A program made the translations under genes and the position numbers. From Ctena decussata (Eukaryota > Mollusca > Bivalvia > Lucinida > Lucinidae), in assembly GCA_963989385.1 (NCBI GenBank), contig OZ022502.1:16355001-16419000 (forward strand): a stretch of DNA of 64,000 nt. The letters run 5' to 3'. The first letter of the stretch is position 1; every line of letters starts with the position of its first letter. The notes beneath the pieces were generated by a model. It ran no database searches. It was not told the origin of the DNA and was given only the letters and a program-made list of their open reading frames with translations. Of this stretch, positions 42,007 through 51,056 are shown piece after piece.

Positions 42007-42222
42007 GGTATCCCCACACAATTTTACAGAATTAAAATTCTGTTTTTGGAACATTGGCGGACTAAAAGATAAACTAGAGGATGATCTGTTTCTTGCTGAA
42101 ATTAGAGAAAATGATATTGTTTTCTTGGCACAGACTCATATTGGATATAATCAAAGGATGACTCTTGAGGGTTTCCATTGCTCTCAAGTATGTAGACCTG
42201 TATCAGGTAATGGCAGATTTGG
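41987..42222 (+). pseudogene. LINE ORF2, N-terminal endonuclease fragment
   Basis: Reads FTELKFCFWNIGGLKDKL, then ENDIVFLAQTHIGYNQRM and VSGNGRF, the start of an apurinic-type endonuclease (WN and xTH motifs). A TAG lies just upstream at 41972, and no in-frame ATG precedes the conserved WNIGG, so the natural start is unclear. The frame leaves the conserved domain at 42222, where foreign sequence begins, and reaches a stop at 42233. The missing part resumes at 42661 in another frame. Confidence 0.8.
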
Positions 42223-42661
42223 TGTTGAAATTTGATTTATGTGTTTACCGTGATGATTCATTGACGAGTTAGAGGGTTATCATGCGAACCGAACAACCAA
42301 CTAAATGTCTTGTACCACTTCAGAAACTGAGGGTGAGGTTGGGCCTGTAAAATCGATTTAAGCCCCCCAGTAATTCATTACTGACCGTTCCAAGGCGGTA
42401 GTTCCGTTGTGGTTCTCTGTTGCCTGTTTTTGGTGTCAGAGTTTCTGTGATGTTTTACCTTGTGTATGTTCTTATTATTTTTGGTTCGGTTTGGGTTGCT
42501 GAGTGGCCACCTTTTGGGAACAAGCTGCTCACTCGGTTGGCCATATGTTCTCTGTATCTTGATTATTTGTAATCTTAGTTGTTTCCAACTATGGTTTGAG
42601 GGCTGGATTTGGATTTTGATTGTTTCAGTTCCTGGTCTTTGCATACTTTTTACTTTTATGG
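42223..42661 (+). mobile_element. SINE-like insertion inside LINE ORF2 (~439 bp)
   Basis: The endonuclease is conserved up to NGRF and again from GGLAILIK. The ~439 bp between is unrelated and shifts the frame by one. Its 3' half (GTGGCCACCTTTTGGGAAC, CACTCGGTTGGCCATATGTT, TTTGGATTTTGATTGTTTCA) resembles 56200-56395, so it is a dispersed repeat. No clear target duplication was found. The head is not an obvious tRNA. Confidence 0.75.
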
Positions 42662-45600
42662 AGGTTTAGCCATTTTGATTAAATCTGCCATTCGTCCGCA
42701 TATTTCTATACTAAAGAATACAAGTAAAGATTTTCAGTGGATAAAGTTAGATAAGTCTTTTTTTAACTTCAAGAGAGATTTGTATGTATGCCTGGCATAT
42801 ATCCCTCCAGGTCAGTCTTCTTATACTCAAAATCTTACTACCGACATACTCGATAATCTAGAAAAAGATGTCTCGCAGTACAGTTCTTTAGGAGATATTA
42901 TGCTTTGCGGTGATTTTAATGCGAGAACGTCCTCTGCTCCAGACTTTATCGTGGACGATGAAGCAGATCATCTTCCAGTATATCAAAACTATGTTACAGA
43001 TCTTCCCTCTATAACTAGAATGAGCCAGGACTCTGTCAGTGATTCAAGAGGGAAGAGTCTGCTTGAAATTTGCATAGGCAATCAATTAAGAATTCTAAAT
43101 GGCCGAAATTTTGGAGATATGCTTGGCCGGTATACATGTTATACCCCAAATGGAGCCAGTGTAGTTGATTACACAATGGTATCTGAATCTATTATAAACC
43201 AGGTTTTATATTTTCATGTTGCTGATTTCTTGGCGACTATCAGTGATTGCCACTGTAAATTATCTTGGGGTTTATTAGCAAACTTCAGTTGTTCCAGCAA
43301 TGTACAACATTTAAAACCCATGCCATGTAAGTTTATATGGGATGAAAATTCAGGACATAATTTTCAATCTGCTCTTCTAAACACAGATATTCAAGACAAA
43401 ATATCCAGCTTTTTGAGCAGTGACATTACAGACATTAACATGGCTGCAGATAATTTAAATAAAATCTTACTGGAAACAGCAAAAAAGTCCCTCAGAGTAG
43501 TTAATAATCATACAAGTACTAATGATGGAAATAAATCTTCTTTTAATAGTAATGTTAAGAAAGGAAAGAAAAATATCAATCGTAATAGAAAACAGTGGTT
43601 TGATTTGGATTTAAAAATAATGCGATCTCGTGTAATAGCAAATGGTAAGCTTTATTCTAAATTCCCAAAAGATCCAATAGTTCGGGGAAGATATTACAAA
43701 TTATATAGAATTTATAATAAAACTAAGAAAAAAAAAGAAAGGCAATATAAACAACAGTTGTTGGAACAAATTGAAGGATTGCATTCGGAAAATCCAAAGG
43801 AATATTGGAGTTTGATTGATAGGCTTAAAGATGAAAATAGAAGCAATCCATGTGAGAACATTAACTCTGATGACTGGCTTTTGCATTTTAAGTCATTGGG
43901 ACAAGTAGAAGATAGGTTCAAGGCCAGAGTTGATCAGCTTAAAACTTTAGTTGAACAATTAGAGAAGCAGCCAGTTTATACAACCCTTGATAACACAATT
44001 AAGCTACATGAAGTTTATAAATCTATATGTAAATTAAAAAATAATAAGGCAGCTGGTCTTGACTCGATTTCTAACGAAATGCTTAAATGTAGTCAGAATG
44101 CTTTAGGACCATGCTTCTTAAAGATCTTTAATGCCTGTCTCTCAAATGGTTTATATCCAGACTGTTGGTGTGAAGGTTATATCACACCATTGCATAAATC
44201 TGATGATCCATGTAACCCAACAAATTACAGGGGTATATCTATCACAAGTGCTGTGGGTAAGATTTTTAACAGTGTTTTAGATGACAGATTAAGCACCTTT
44301 TTAATTGCTAATTCTACAATAGACAAATGCCAGATTGGTTTTACAAAAAACACCCGCACCTCAGACCATATGTTTATCTTAAAAACACTTATTGATAAAT
44401 ATTGTAATAAAAAAGGTGGTAAACTATTTGCATGTTTTGTAGATTTTCGCAAGGCCTTTGATTCGGTTGTACATGATGGATTGAAAGTCAAGTTACTACA
44501 GATGGGTATTGGAACAAAATTTTACAATATTGTGAAAGCTATGTATTTCAGAAGTCAGTCATCTGTTCGTTTAGGCAATTTTCTTACTGAACCCTTCAAC
44601 TCAAGAGTTGGTGTGCGACAAGGAGACACTTTGAGTCCTAATTTATTTAAAATTTTTATCGATGATTTACCTTCATATCTAAGGTCATCCTTAGACCCAG
44701 TCTACTTGAACAATATGGACTTACATTGTTTGATGTATGCCGATGACGTAATTATTTTATCTGAATCTGCTGAAGGAATGCAAGAAAATTTGGATAAGCT
44801 GCAAAACTTTTGCAGTGATTGGTGTCTTACCATAAACATAAGCAAAACAAAGGTAATTACATTCAATAAGGCAGGAAGATTGATTAGGTGTAAGTTTACA
44901 ATTCAACAAAAAGAAATTGAATGTGTGACGTCATACAGATATTTGGGTTTACATTTTTCTGCATCAGGATCCTTCTCGTACGCCAAATCAGAGTTGTATA
45001 AAAAGGGACTTAAGGCCTTTTACAAACTGTGTAAGAATATTTTGAATTTGCATCCTTCTGTAAAGACCAGTTTACATTTGTTTGATCACACTGTAAAGCC
45101 AGTTCTCTTATATAGTAGTGAAGTCTGGGGTATCTTCAATATTTCCAGCTCTAGATTTAGGAATGGCATATCTTTAGACAAAATATTTGAGAAATCAGAA
45201 CCAGATAGGCTGCATCTGAAATTCGCAAAATTTATTCTTGGTGTCCATAGGAAAAGCTCAAACTTTGCAGTAATGTCCGAGCTTGGAAGATATCCATACT
45301 ATATTGATATAATTAAGGCAATGTTGAAATTTTGGTATCGTATGGAGCATCTTGATTCAAATTCGTTATTGTATAATGCCCTTGTTTGCTCAAAGGAGCT
45401 AGACAATACATGTTGTTCATGGTTCAGTTCTGTTAAAAAGTTTTCCAGCTTATTAAACCTATCACTGCCAGATGTATCAAGAATGAATAAAGCACAATTT
45501 AACTCAGTTCTCTCCAAAACCTTAAAAAAAGAATATCTGAATATATGGCATAATACGAGAATGGCCAATTCGTCTGGCAAGTTGGAAACATATACCAAAA

Positions 45601-45968
45601 TAAAATCTCACTTTGGGCTGGAAGCTTACTTGATGGGGCTAAACTTTAGTACGAGGAGAAATTTAACACGATTACGCATATCTGCCCATAGATTAAACAT
45701 TGAAACAGGAAGATACATGAAGATAGACAGAGTTAATCGATTTTGTACCAGATGCTCCATGGGTGTATTGGGTGATGAATTGCATTTTCTTCTGGAATGT
45801 CCTCTTTATAACAGCTCTAGAGCCCCATTGTTAAATGCTGTAACTGACATATGTCATAATTTCAATAGCTTGACCAATACAGATAAATTTTTCTGGCTAC
45901 TAAATTGTGAAAATAATGACTTATTGAAGAAACTTGCGTTATTTGTACACATTAACTTAGATCTATGA
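42661..45968 (+). CDS. LINE ORF2: endonuclease remainder, reverse transcriptase, zinc-knuckle tail
   Basis: About 1,100 codons open to TGA. The endonuclease part has the catalytic GDFNAR near 42905 and the SVVDYTMVS and ISDCHCKLSW blocks. The reverse transcriptase follows: NNKAAGLDSISNEML, the TNYRGISITSAVGKIF block, FVDFRKAFDSV, VGVRQGDTLSPNLFKIFIDD, the catalytic MYADDVIILS (near 44735), and WCLTINISKTKV. A thumb-like SYRYLGLHFSASGSF comes next. Near the end, RFCTRCSMGVLGDELHFLLE and CPLY form a CxxC...H....C zinc-knuckle-like motif. It makes cDNA by target-primed reverse transcription in the family. All the reverse transcriptase motifs are intact, but the natural N-terminus is cut off by the insertion. 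The first residues of the longest frame (from 42609) come from the insert. Confidence 0.9.
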
Positions 45969-46579
45969 TCACCCAACACTTGAATTAAATTTCACCTTTT
46001 TTTACATCAGTTAGCTGACTCCTCTGCTTATAACAACCTGATGTGACATATGTTGGATTTCATAGCTATGGTGGTTCTGGTGGGTGCCAATATAGAAGTG
46101 GTATGCATGGCAGCCTCATCTTCGGATGGGGCTGTGGTGGGTACATGAGGAATTTTGAGGTGGTGTGCACTTGACACATTGGATGGAGTGACTCTAGGGG
46201 GTACTTGCAGTATGCCCTGGATTGCGTCATTTCTCTGTGTTTGGTGGGCACTTCATAGATGGGGCATGCACCAGTCTACCTGCTATGGGTCTCTATGATG
46301 GTACCACTGCACTGACTTGTCTAGGCAGTGAATGATCTTCATTTTAGGAAATTGTTAATGTAGTTAATATATCATATCACTGAGACTACTTTAGGGCTAA
46401 TATGTGTTTCTCCTAATTGTATCATGTATATGGTACTTGTATCATCTGTTAGGAGATATGCTTTATTAATTTGTATCTTTTATTTTGCTCATATTCTGTC
46501 ATTTGGAATTCTTTCCTTGATTTGTTTGGTTGCTCATTCTATACCACTATATGTGCTCATATGAGGGCCGAAAATTCGT

Positions 46580-46609
46580 AATAAAGAGCTTGTATCTTGT
46601 ATCTTGTAT
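46580..46609 (+). terminator. LINE polyadenylation signal and (CTTGTAT)3 tail
   Basis: AATAAA at 46580-46585, followed four bases later by CTTGTATCTTGTATCTTGTA. A short tandem tail in place of poly-A is usual in CR1/L2/RTE-type LINEs. Confidence 0.75.
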
Positions 46610-47063
46610 AACTGAGGGAAAACCGATAGGCCTAGTGGAATCATAAGCTTTTTGCATCTCTCCGTCAGCCTTTGTCGTTTCTAGACAGTTTCTAGACAGT
46701 TGTAAAGCTTGCACCTGTGTGCACCTGCCTGCTGCCGACCTAGAAATATAATGCGTCACCAATAAACAGATGCCGAGAAGCCGCAGTTGAAAGGTAAGGG
46801 TTGTTTTTTTTCTTCGAGCTGTACGGCCTTCTAGCCGAATATTCTGACGGCCATCATAGGATTTTCTTTTTGGAATTCAGATGCGTGTTGCCAGGGAAGT
46901 GGCGGCGGAAGTTCAGGAATTTATTTTCGTCCAATAAAAATGCCAGCGTCTCGTTTCTCCATAGAAAGAAAAACGCCGACCGGAAATTCAGTGACACAAA
47001 AATTTCGAAGCCTTAGTGGTACGGGACAGAATAGAATAGAACAGAAATACGCCTTAATCGTAA

Positions 47064-47119
47064 AGCAACCAACACTCGTTGTTTGCCGCCTTCGGCGGCA
47101 AACAACTCGTTGGTTGGTT
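47064..47119. repeat. Perfect hairpin (GC-rich)
   Basis: TTGTTTGCCGCC, loop TTCG, GGCGGCAAACAA, extended outwards by CCAACACTCG/CTCGTTGG. The TTCG tetraloop would make a very stable RNA or DNA hairpin. Confidence 0.8.
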
Positions 47120-47244
47120 GCTATAAAAGAAATACAGATTCTTTTTGAGTCCATAGCCATTGTTTTGCCCCAGGGCTCCAACAGTAATTATCCCGGCACC
47201 ATTGTGGTAACGTTAGATTCTTAGAAGGAGAAAAATCTGTGAAG

Positions 47245-47368
47245 AAAATTTCGTCAGTCGCCCCGGCGGGGAATCGATCTCACGACACAAAAATTAGAAA
47301 GCGAGCATACAACCACTAGGATCCAGACCAGTTGGACTTGTCTTTTATACACTAAATACATATACACT
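47245..47368 (-). repeat. SINE-like repeat with GAATCGATCTCACGACA (copy 2)
   Basis: Partner of 35975-36125. Its continuation (TTTACACATCAAATGTTGGC) is displaced to 47489 by the MITE at 47369-47484. Confidence 0.55.
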
Positions 47369-47484
47369 CAGAGGCAAAAGATAGTATACACTTTTTGAAT
47401 GCCTATATGTTACTTATTTTTCACTTCTCAGGTCCGATATTCTGTTCGTCTCAAAACGTGTATACTTTCTTTTGCCTCTGAGTA
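47369..47484. mobile_element. Small TA-target MITE
   Basis: Ends CACTCAGAGGCAAAAGATAG and the complement of TTCTTTTGCCTCTGAGT, ~115 bp, with TATA on both sides. It interrupts the SINE-like repeat. Confidence 0.7.
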
Positions 47485-47514
47485 TATTTACACATCAAAT
47501 GTTGGCCGTACTAT

Positions 47515-47845
47515 CACAGGGTATAATCGATTCCGCTAGTTTTCGCTTCCTGCAGGGACTGTACATCATATTTGGCTTCCGCCGAGACTGTCCGCGATCT
47601 CTTGCTTCCTGCCGAGACTTCTGTACATGATAAATGGCTTCCTGCAGAGACTGTCCGCGTGATTCTGCTTCCTGCCCAGGCTCTCGGCAGGAAGCAGAGT
47701 CACGCGGACAGTCGGCGGGAAGCCATTTTACGAGGACAGTAGTCTCTGCAAGAAGCAAGAGTTCGCGGACAGTCTCGGCGGAAGCCAAATATGACGAACA
47801 GTCTCTGCAGGAAGCGAAAATTGGCGGAATCGATTATACCCTGTG
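47515..47845. mobile_element. 331-bp foldback element with 5-bp target duplication
   Basis: Ends CACAGGGTATAATCGATTCC and GGAATCGATTATACCCTGTG. The interior consists of GCTTCCTGCAGxGACTGTxC words in mirrored arms. ACTAT flanks both sides (47510-47514, 47846-47850). The duplicated copy at 48116-48124 (GTACTATTACAC) shows the empty site. Confidence 0.9.
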
Positions 47846-47896
47846 ACTATTACATTAACTAAACACATCCAATTAAGTCAAGGGAGATAGTGAAAC

Positions 47897-48071
47897 TCAT
47901 AAACAGCAAAACCTTTTTTCACATCGTTCACAAGAGTTAAATCTTTCTTTACAAGAAATGTCCTTTATCTTTGCCGAGTAGCAAAAATCACTTGACCTGT
48001 TGCAACAGAAAATTCCACAATGTGTTTCATCCCTAGCGAGCTCTCTTTCTGCGTCACGGACCACTTCTTTA
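47897..48071 (-). pseudogene. Duplicate terminal coding segment of the LRAT-domain gene
   Basis: Minus-strand frame EVVRDAERELARDETHCGIF, CCNRSSDFCYSAKIKDISCK and ERFNSCERCEKRFCCL, then TGA. It parallels the real C-terminus (EVVSNAENKLANDNTHCGFF ... CVKCFCCF) for all ~57 codons without a stop, but with about ten amino-acid changes, mostly at the N-terminal side. No convincing splice acceptor leads into it. It is either a recent relic or an alternative end. Confidence 0.55.
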
Positions 48072-48073
48072 TT
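48068..48073 (-). terminator. Candidate polyadenylation signal of the LRAT-domain gene
   Basis: AATAAA on the minus strand, 94 bases past the stop codon. It spans the join between the two duplication units, so the duplication may have created it. Confidence 0.45.
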
Positions 48074-48166
48074 TCTTTTGCCTCTGAGTATATTTACACA
48101 TCAAATGTTGGCCGTACTATTACACTAACCAAACGCATCCAATTAAGTCAAGGGGGATAGTAAATC

Positions 48167-49452
48167 TCAAAAACAGCAAAAACATTTAACACATCGTTCA
48201 CAAGAGTTAAATCTTTCTTTACAAGAAATGTCCTTTATCTTCGCCGAGTAACAAAAATCACTTGACCTGTTGCAACAGAAAAATCCGCAGTGTGTGTTGT
48301 CATTGGCGAGTTTATTTTCTGCGTTACTGACCACTTCTTGTGGAGAGTACTTGTGGCTAAAATCTGAGAAATCATAGACTTTCGTGGTTTCAAGATCAAT
48401 TTCAACATTAGTTTCTTTCTTCACTTTGGTACAAAATAGTTTCCACGAGCAACATTCTTCGTAGATAAGATTTAAAGTTATATTGTCATTGTCGTCGATA
48501 GAATGCACTTTTGCCACTATTGCATCAACAGAACAACCGCAGGTATTTCTTTTCCATGCTATCACGTCACCGAGATGTAGTTCTTTTGCCTTGCTGACTG
48601 ATTTCTTCTTCACCAGATATCGAGGAATTAAAGCTGCAATCCAGTTTGAAAACCAGAATATAAGTGCACATTCAATCGCTGATTTCACAAGTGCTATGAC
48701 AACCAGAACAAAATATCTCAGACTTATACGTGTTTGAGTCTCTACTTTTACCCATTGCCTAATCTTGCCAAAAACCATTGGCTCAGTCAATATCAAAATT
48801 GCCTCTAGAAGAAGATATAATAAAAATCTGGAATAGTTTATCAAAACGGATTTGAATTTACACCTTCTGCATGTGTACTTTGCCGAGCACTTCCAAAATG
48901 TATAAACAATAATATATAGCAAATAAGCTGACACAAAGATGGATTGTATTTTCAAATGGCAAGTCCGGTGTTCTTGAGCTCCTTTTGGGGTTGATGAATT
49001 AAATCTGCATACTGTCGCGAACAATGCTGCTGATGATTTAGGTACTACGTCAATAATATTGTCACCTGCAACAAACATAATGTACAGGAAAAATGACAGA
49101 AGTGAAATGCCAAATCTGCTTCCGATGCAAATGCAATTGAAAACTCCCAAAAACAAGCTTCTGCCCTGCTGAGTTGAACTATCGCTCAAGTTCAGGTCAA
49201 TGTTATCATTGCCTACAACGCAGACTGTTGCAAAACTCTCACAATTCCTTGTTAACAGGCGATAAGGTACCGTCACTCCACGTGTTACTACGCTGTTCGC
49301 TCTTTCCTTGGTTTTTGGCAGATCAAACTTCCTCATGTTATATTCAACAAGCCGCACTTTATCTTTCTCCAGGTGCAATGCCCTGGCTTCTTTTCGAACC
49401 TCCCCACGCATGTTTGCTATTCCAAGAAGTGAAACTGTAGCCTGCTGCTTGT
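48167..49452 (-). CDS. LRAT-domain gene, terminal exon
   Basis: Acceptor TTTTATACACAG at 49453 and upstream; stop at 48167-48169. It codes from D51 (split codon) through the Cys121 motif, four membrane helices and the Cys-rich C-terminus. The open frame in this exon is 428 codons long. Confidence 0.85.
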
Positions 49453-50784
49453 CTGTGTATAAAACAAAATGAAAACATCATGATTGGCCGACACATTCTG
49501 TTAAGGGTCATGATATTCTGTCCAAGCCTACTTAACTAGTAGTTCCTTTGCAGTATAAAATAATGTAAAGAACAGTAACCTTTCAAAGATTTGCTTAGGG
49601 TTTTTTTTTTTTGTCAAAGACATAGTAAGATTACTTCTCCATCTGACTATGAACAACTACACTATTTATTCAACAAAAATTAAACAAGACATTATAGATA
49701 CTCTTTAGTATAAATAAATTAAATAGCATTGTTTCAGTTTTAGCTTTGAATCATTTAATTTCTAACACTAATTTTAAAAAGAATGTTATATGAAAAAGCA
49801 TGCAGAAATACAGGTATGTGTATATTAAAATATAAATTTCGGTGTAAATAAATTCTAAATAAATGTACTGAAAAGTAGCCACCAACAACAAGACGCCCAG
49901 TATACTTTTGTGTGGAAATCCAGCCTTGATTGGCTCACTGTCGATATCGATGATATGGTACCTTAAATACTTCAGATTGAAAAAATCCGAAAAAGGGCTG
50001 CTGGCTGGAACACCATTGACTACTATAGCATATTAGCATATCCTCGCCTTCAGAGCCAGCTAAGCACTACCTGTCAGCTTACTTACAGCAGTTTACCTAA
50101 GATGAATGGGTACACTTTAAGGAGAAGTTACTATGTCTTTGTTATATTTTACCTCCCTTCTCAAAGGGAGATAACACTAAAGAAAAAATGCTCCTAGCGG
50201 AGCATATTCTTTCCTTTAAGAGAAGACCCCCATTTGACTCTTTTCATCCAGTAAAAGCAAATTGGGTGTTACAAGCTTGTTCCCGTTTGTTAAAATAGTG
50301 GGAAAACAAACTGACCTCTAGTCATTTAAGAAGTGTCATGGCAGCCATAATTAATAAGCTCCCTGTCTCTTTATAGTCGGCCAGGCCGCGTAGCGCAATC
50401 GGTAGGGCACCTGACTCATAAGTCAGAGGTCCTGGGTTCGAAACCCGGTCTGGCCACATACTTTCGTTTCCCCTTCCGCTGATTCAAGAAGGGCAGTTGT
50501 CAGTTACTGGCGAAAGTAACTAGGCCTGCCCAGGAATAGTGTGGTTAGGTTAATTGACCGTCCCGACATGACCATAGCTGTTTACCGTGGACGTTAAGCA
50601 TCAAATCAATCAAAATCTTTATAGTCGACATACCATTTTCCAGTGGCTGAACATTATCCACAATAGCATGATGTGAGTAGAGAGCGCGGTTGTTACAACA
50701 TCGTATACCTCCTCTCATTTCAATATGCTCCCCCTCTTCCACTTTCGAAAAGTCAGGAATCAGCTGTTTTTCACGGCATTTCAT
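48167..50784 (-). CDS. LRAT-domain, four-helix membrane protein
   Basis: Minus-strand join of 50634-50784 and 48167-49452: 1,437 nt, 478 aa. Donor GTATGT and acceptor TATACACAG join in phase (G+AC gives Asp51). Residues ~11-125 form a permuted papain-like LRAT/HRASLS domain: EEGEHIEM, YSHHAIV (His38/39) and the nucleophile motif RNCESFATVC (Cys121; usual NCEHF). In the family Cys attacks an acyl ester for lipid acyl transfer or hydrolysis. The second conserved His after the first strand is not evident. Four hydrophobic segments follow (about 149-179, 220-238, 258-278, 297-326), then LHLGDVIAWKR...VDAIVAKVHSID, a possible second beta-barrel, and a Cys-rich tail. Start choice: first ATG of exon 2. 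A non-coding first exon near 50953-51025 is likely. The enzyme's substrate is unknown. Confidence 0.82.
50157..50235. repeat. Dispersed GAATTTGCTCC hairpin repeat (copy 5)
   Basis: ATGCTCCTAGCGGAGCAT between AACACTAAAGAAAAA and TTCTTTCCTTTAAGAGAAG, in the LRAT-gene intron. Confidence 0.7.
50380..50615 (+). mobile_element. tRNA-derived SINE, intact, with 12-bp target duplication (family S, copy 1)
   Basis: The head GCCAGGCCGCGTAGCGCAAT then CGGTAGGGC (A box) and GGGTTCGAAACCCGGTCTGG (B box) folds as an acceptor and T arm. The anticodon stem CTGAC/GTCAG leaves only a six-base loop with CAT, so it is not a working tRNA. The body ends ACGTTAAGCATCAAATCAAT. TCTTTATAGTCG flanks both sides (50368-50379, 50616-50627). 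The right flank ends one base before the splice-donor hexamer of the minus-strand LRAT gene. Confidence 0.88.
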
Positions 50785-50820
50785 ACAGCCACGCCCTATG
50801 TCAACTCTTTTATGTTGACT
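50634..50820 (-). CDS. LRAT-domain gene, first coding exon
   Basis: Acceptor TTGTTTATTGCAG at 50821 and above, so this is exon 2 of the transcript. The frame is open from 50820 (SQHKRVDIGRGCMKCREK), and the likely start ATG is at 50784. It contains EEGEHIEMRGG and YSHHAIVDNVQPLEN and ends at donor GTATGT. Confidence 0.8.
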
Positions 50821-51048
50821 CTGCAATAAACAAAATGATGTCAACTATTTATTTTTTATATTTTTACGGCCTTTTCAAGAATATTTAATCATATCGAGCT
50901 GATCGTTTTAAGCAAAGGAGGGCGAAAACCGGAGCTTCCATGGGGAAACTACCTGACCTTTCGCAAGCAGAACTTAGCATTCTCACTTGTGCGCCAAGCG
51001 AGGCTCGTACCCTCAGCGACAAAAGCGTCCCCAACAATTCTCCCCACC

Positions 51049-51056
51049 TTTATATA
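51049..51056 (-). promoter_or_regulatory. TATA box, LRAT-domain gene
   Basis: TATATAAA followed by GGTGGGGAG on the minus strand. A start ~30 bases downstream (about 51020) would give a short first exon ending at a possible donor (CAG then GTAGTT at 50952), ahead of the acceptor at 50821. Confidence 0.5.

Larger units (their letters stand above)
38689..46609 (+). mobile_element. Near full-length non-LTR retrotransposon (LINE)
   Basis: Layout: 5' untranslated region 38689-38928; ORF1 38929-41097; ~900-bp spacer with short direct repeats; ORF2 from ~41987 to 45968, split by a SINE-like insertion; 3' untranslated region ending in AATAAA (46580) and three copies of CTTGTAT. The coiled-coil plus SGNH-type ORF1, the AP-type endonuclease and the short tandem-repeat tail fit the CR1/L2-like group of LINEs. 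I cannot fix the clade. The two ORFs are long and open, so the insertion is young. The target-site duplication is unclear; AGGGAAA occurs near both ends. Confidence 0.9.
47466..48341. repeat. 270-bp tandem duplication covering the 3' end of the LRAT-domain gene
   Basis: Unit 2 is 48072-48341 (270 bp). Unit 1 is 47466-48071 and has the same 270 bp plus a 336-bp insertion (331-bp element and 5-bp duplication). Both start TTTCTTTTGCCTCTGAG and end GACCACTTCTT. Unit 2 contains the last ~58 codons of the gene. Confidence 0.88.

Noticed and set aside
41987..45968. Treating ORF2 as one intact gene
   Set aside because: The endonuclease is interrupted by ~439 bp of unrelated sequence and the two parts are in different frames.
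46940..47224. 94-codon plus-strand ORF
   Set aside because: Runs through the TTCG hairpin and repeats. No domain and no splice context.
50380..50458. A tRNA-Met (CAT) gene
   Set aside because: The acceptor and T arms fit, but the anticodon loop has six bases, the D arm pairs poorly, and a SINE body with 12-bp target duplications follows. Scored as a SINE head.
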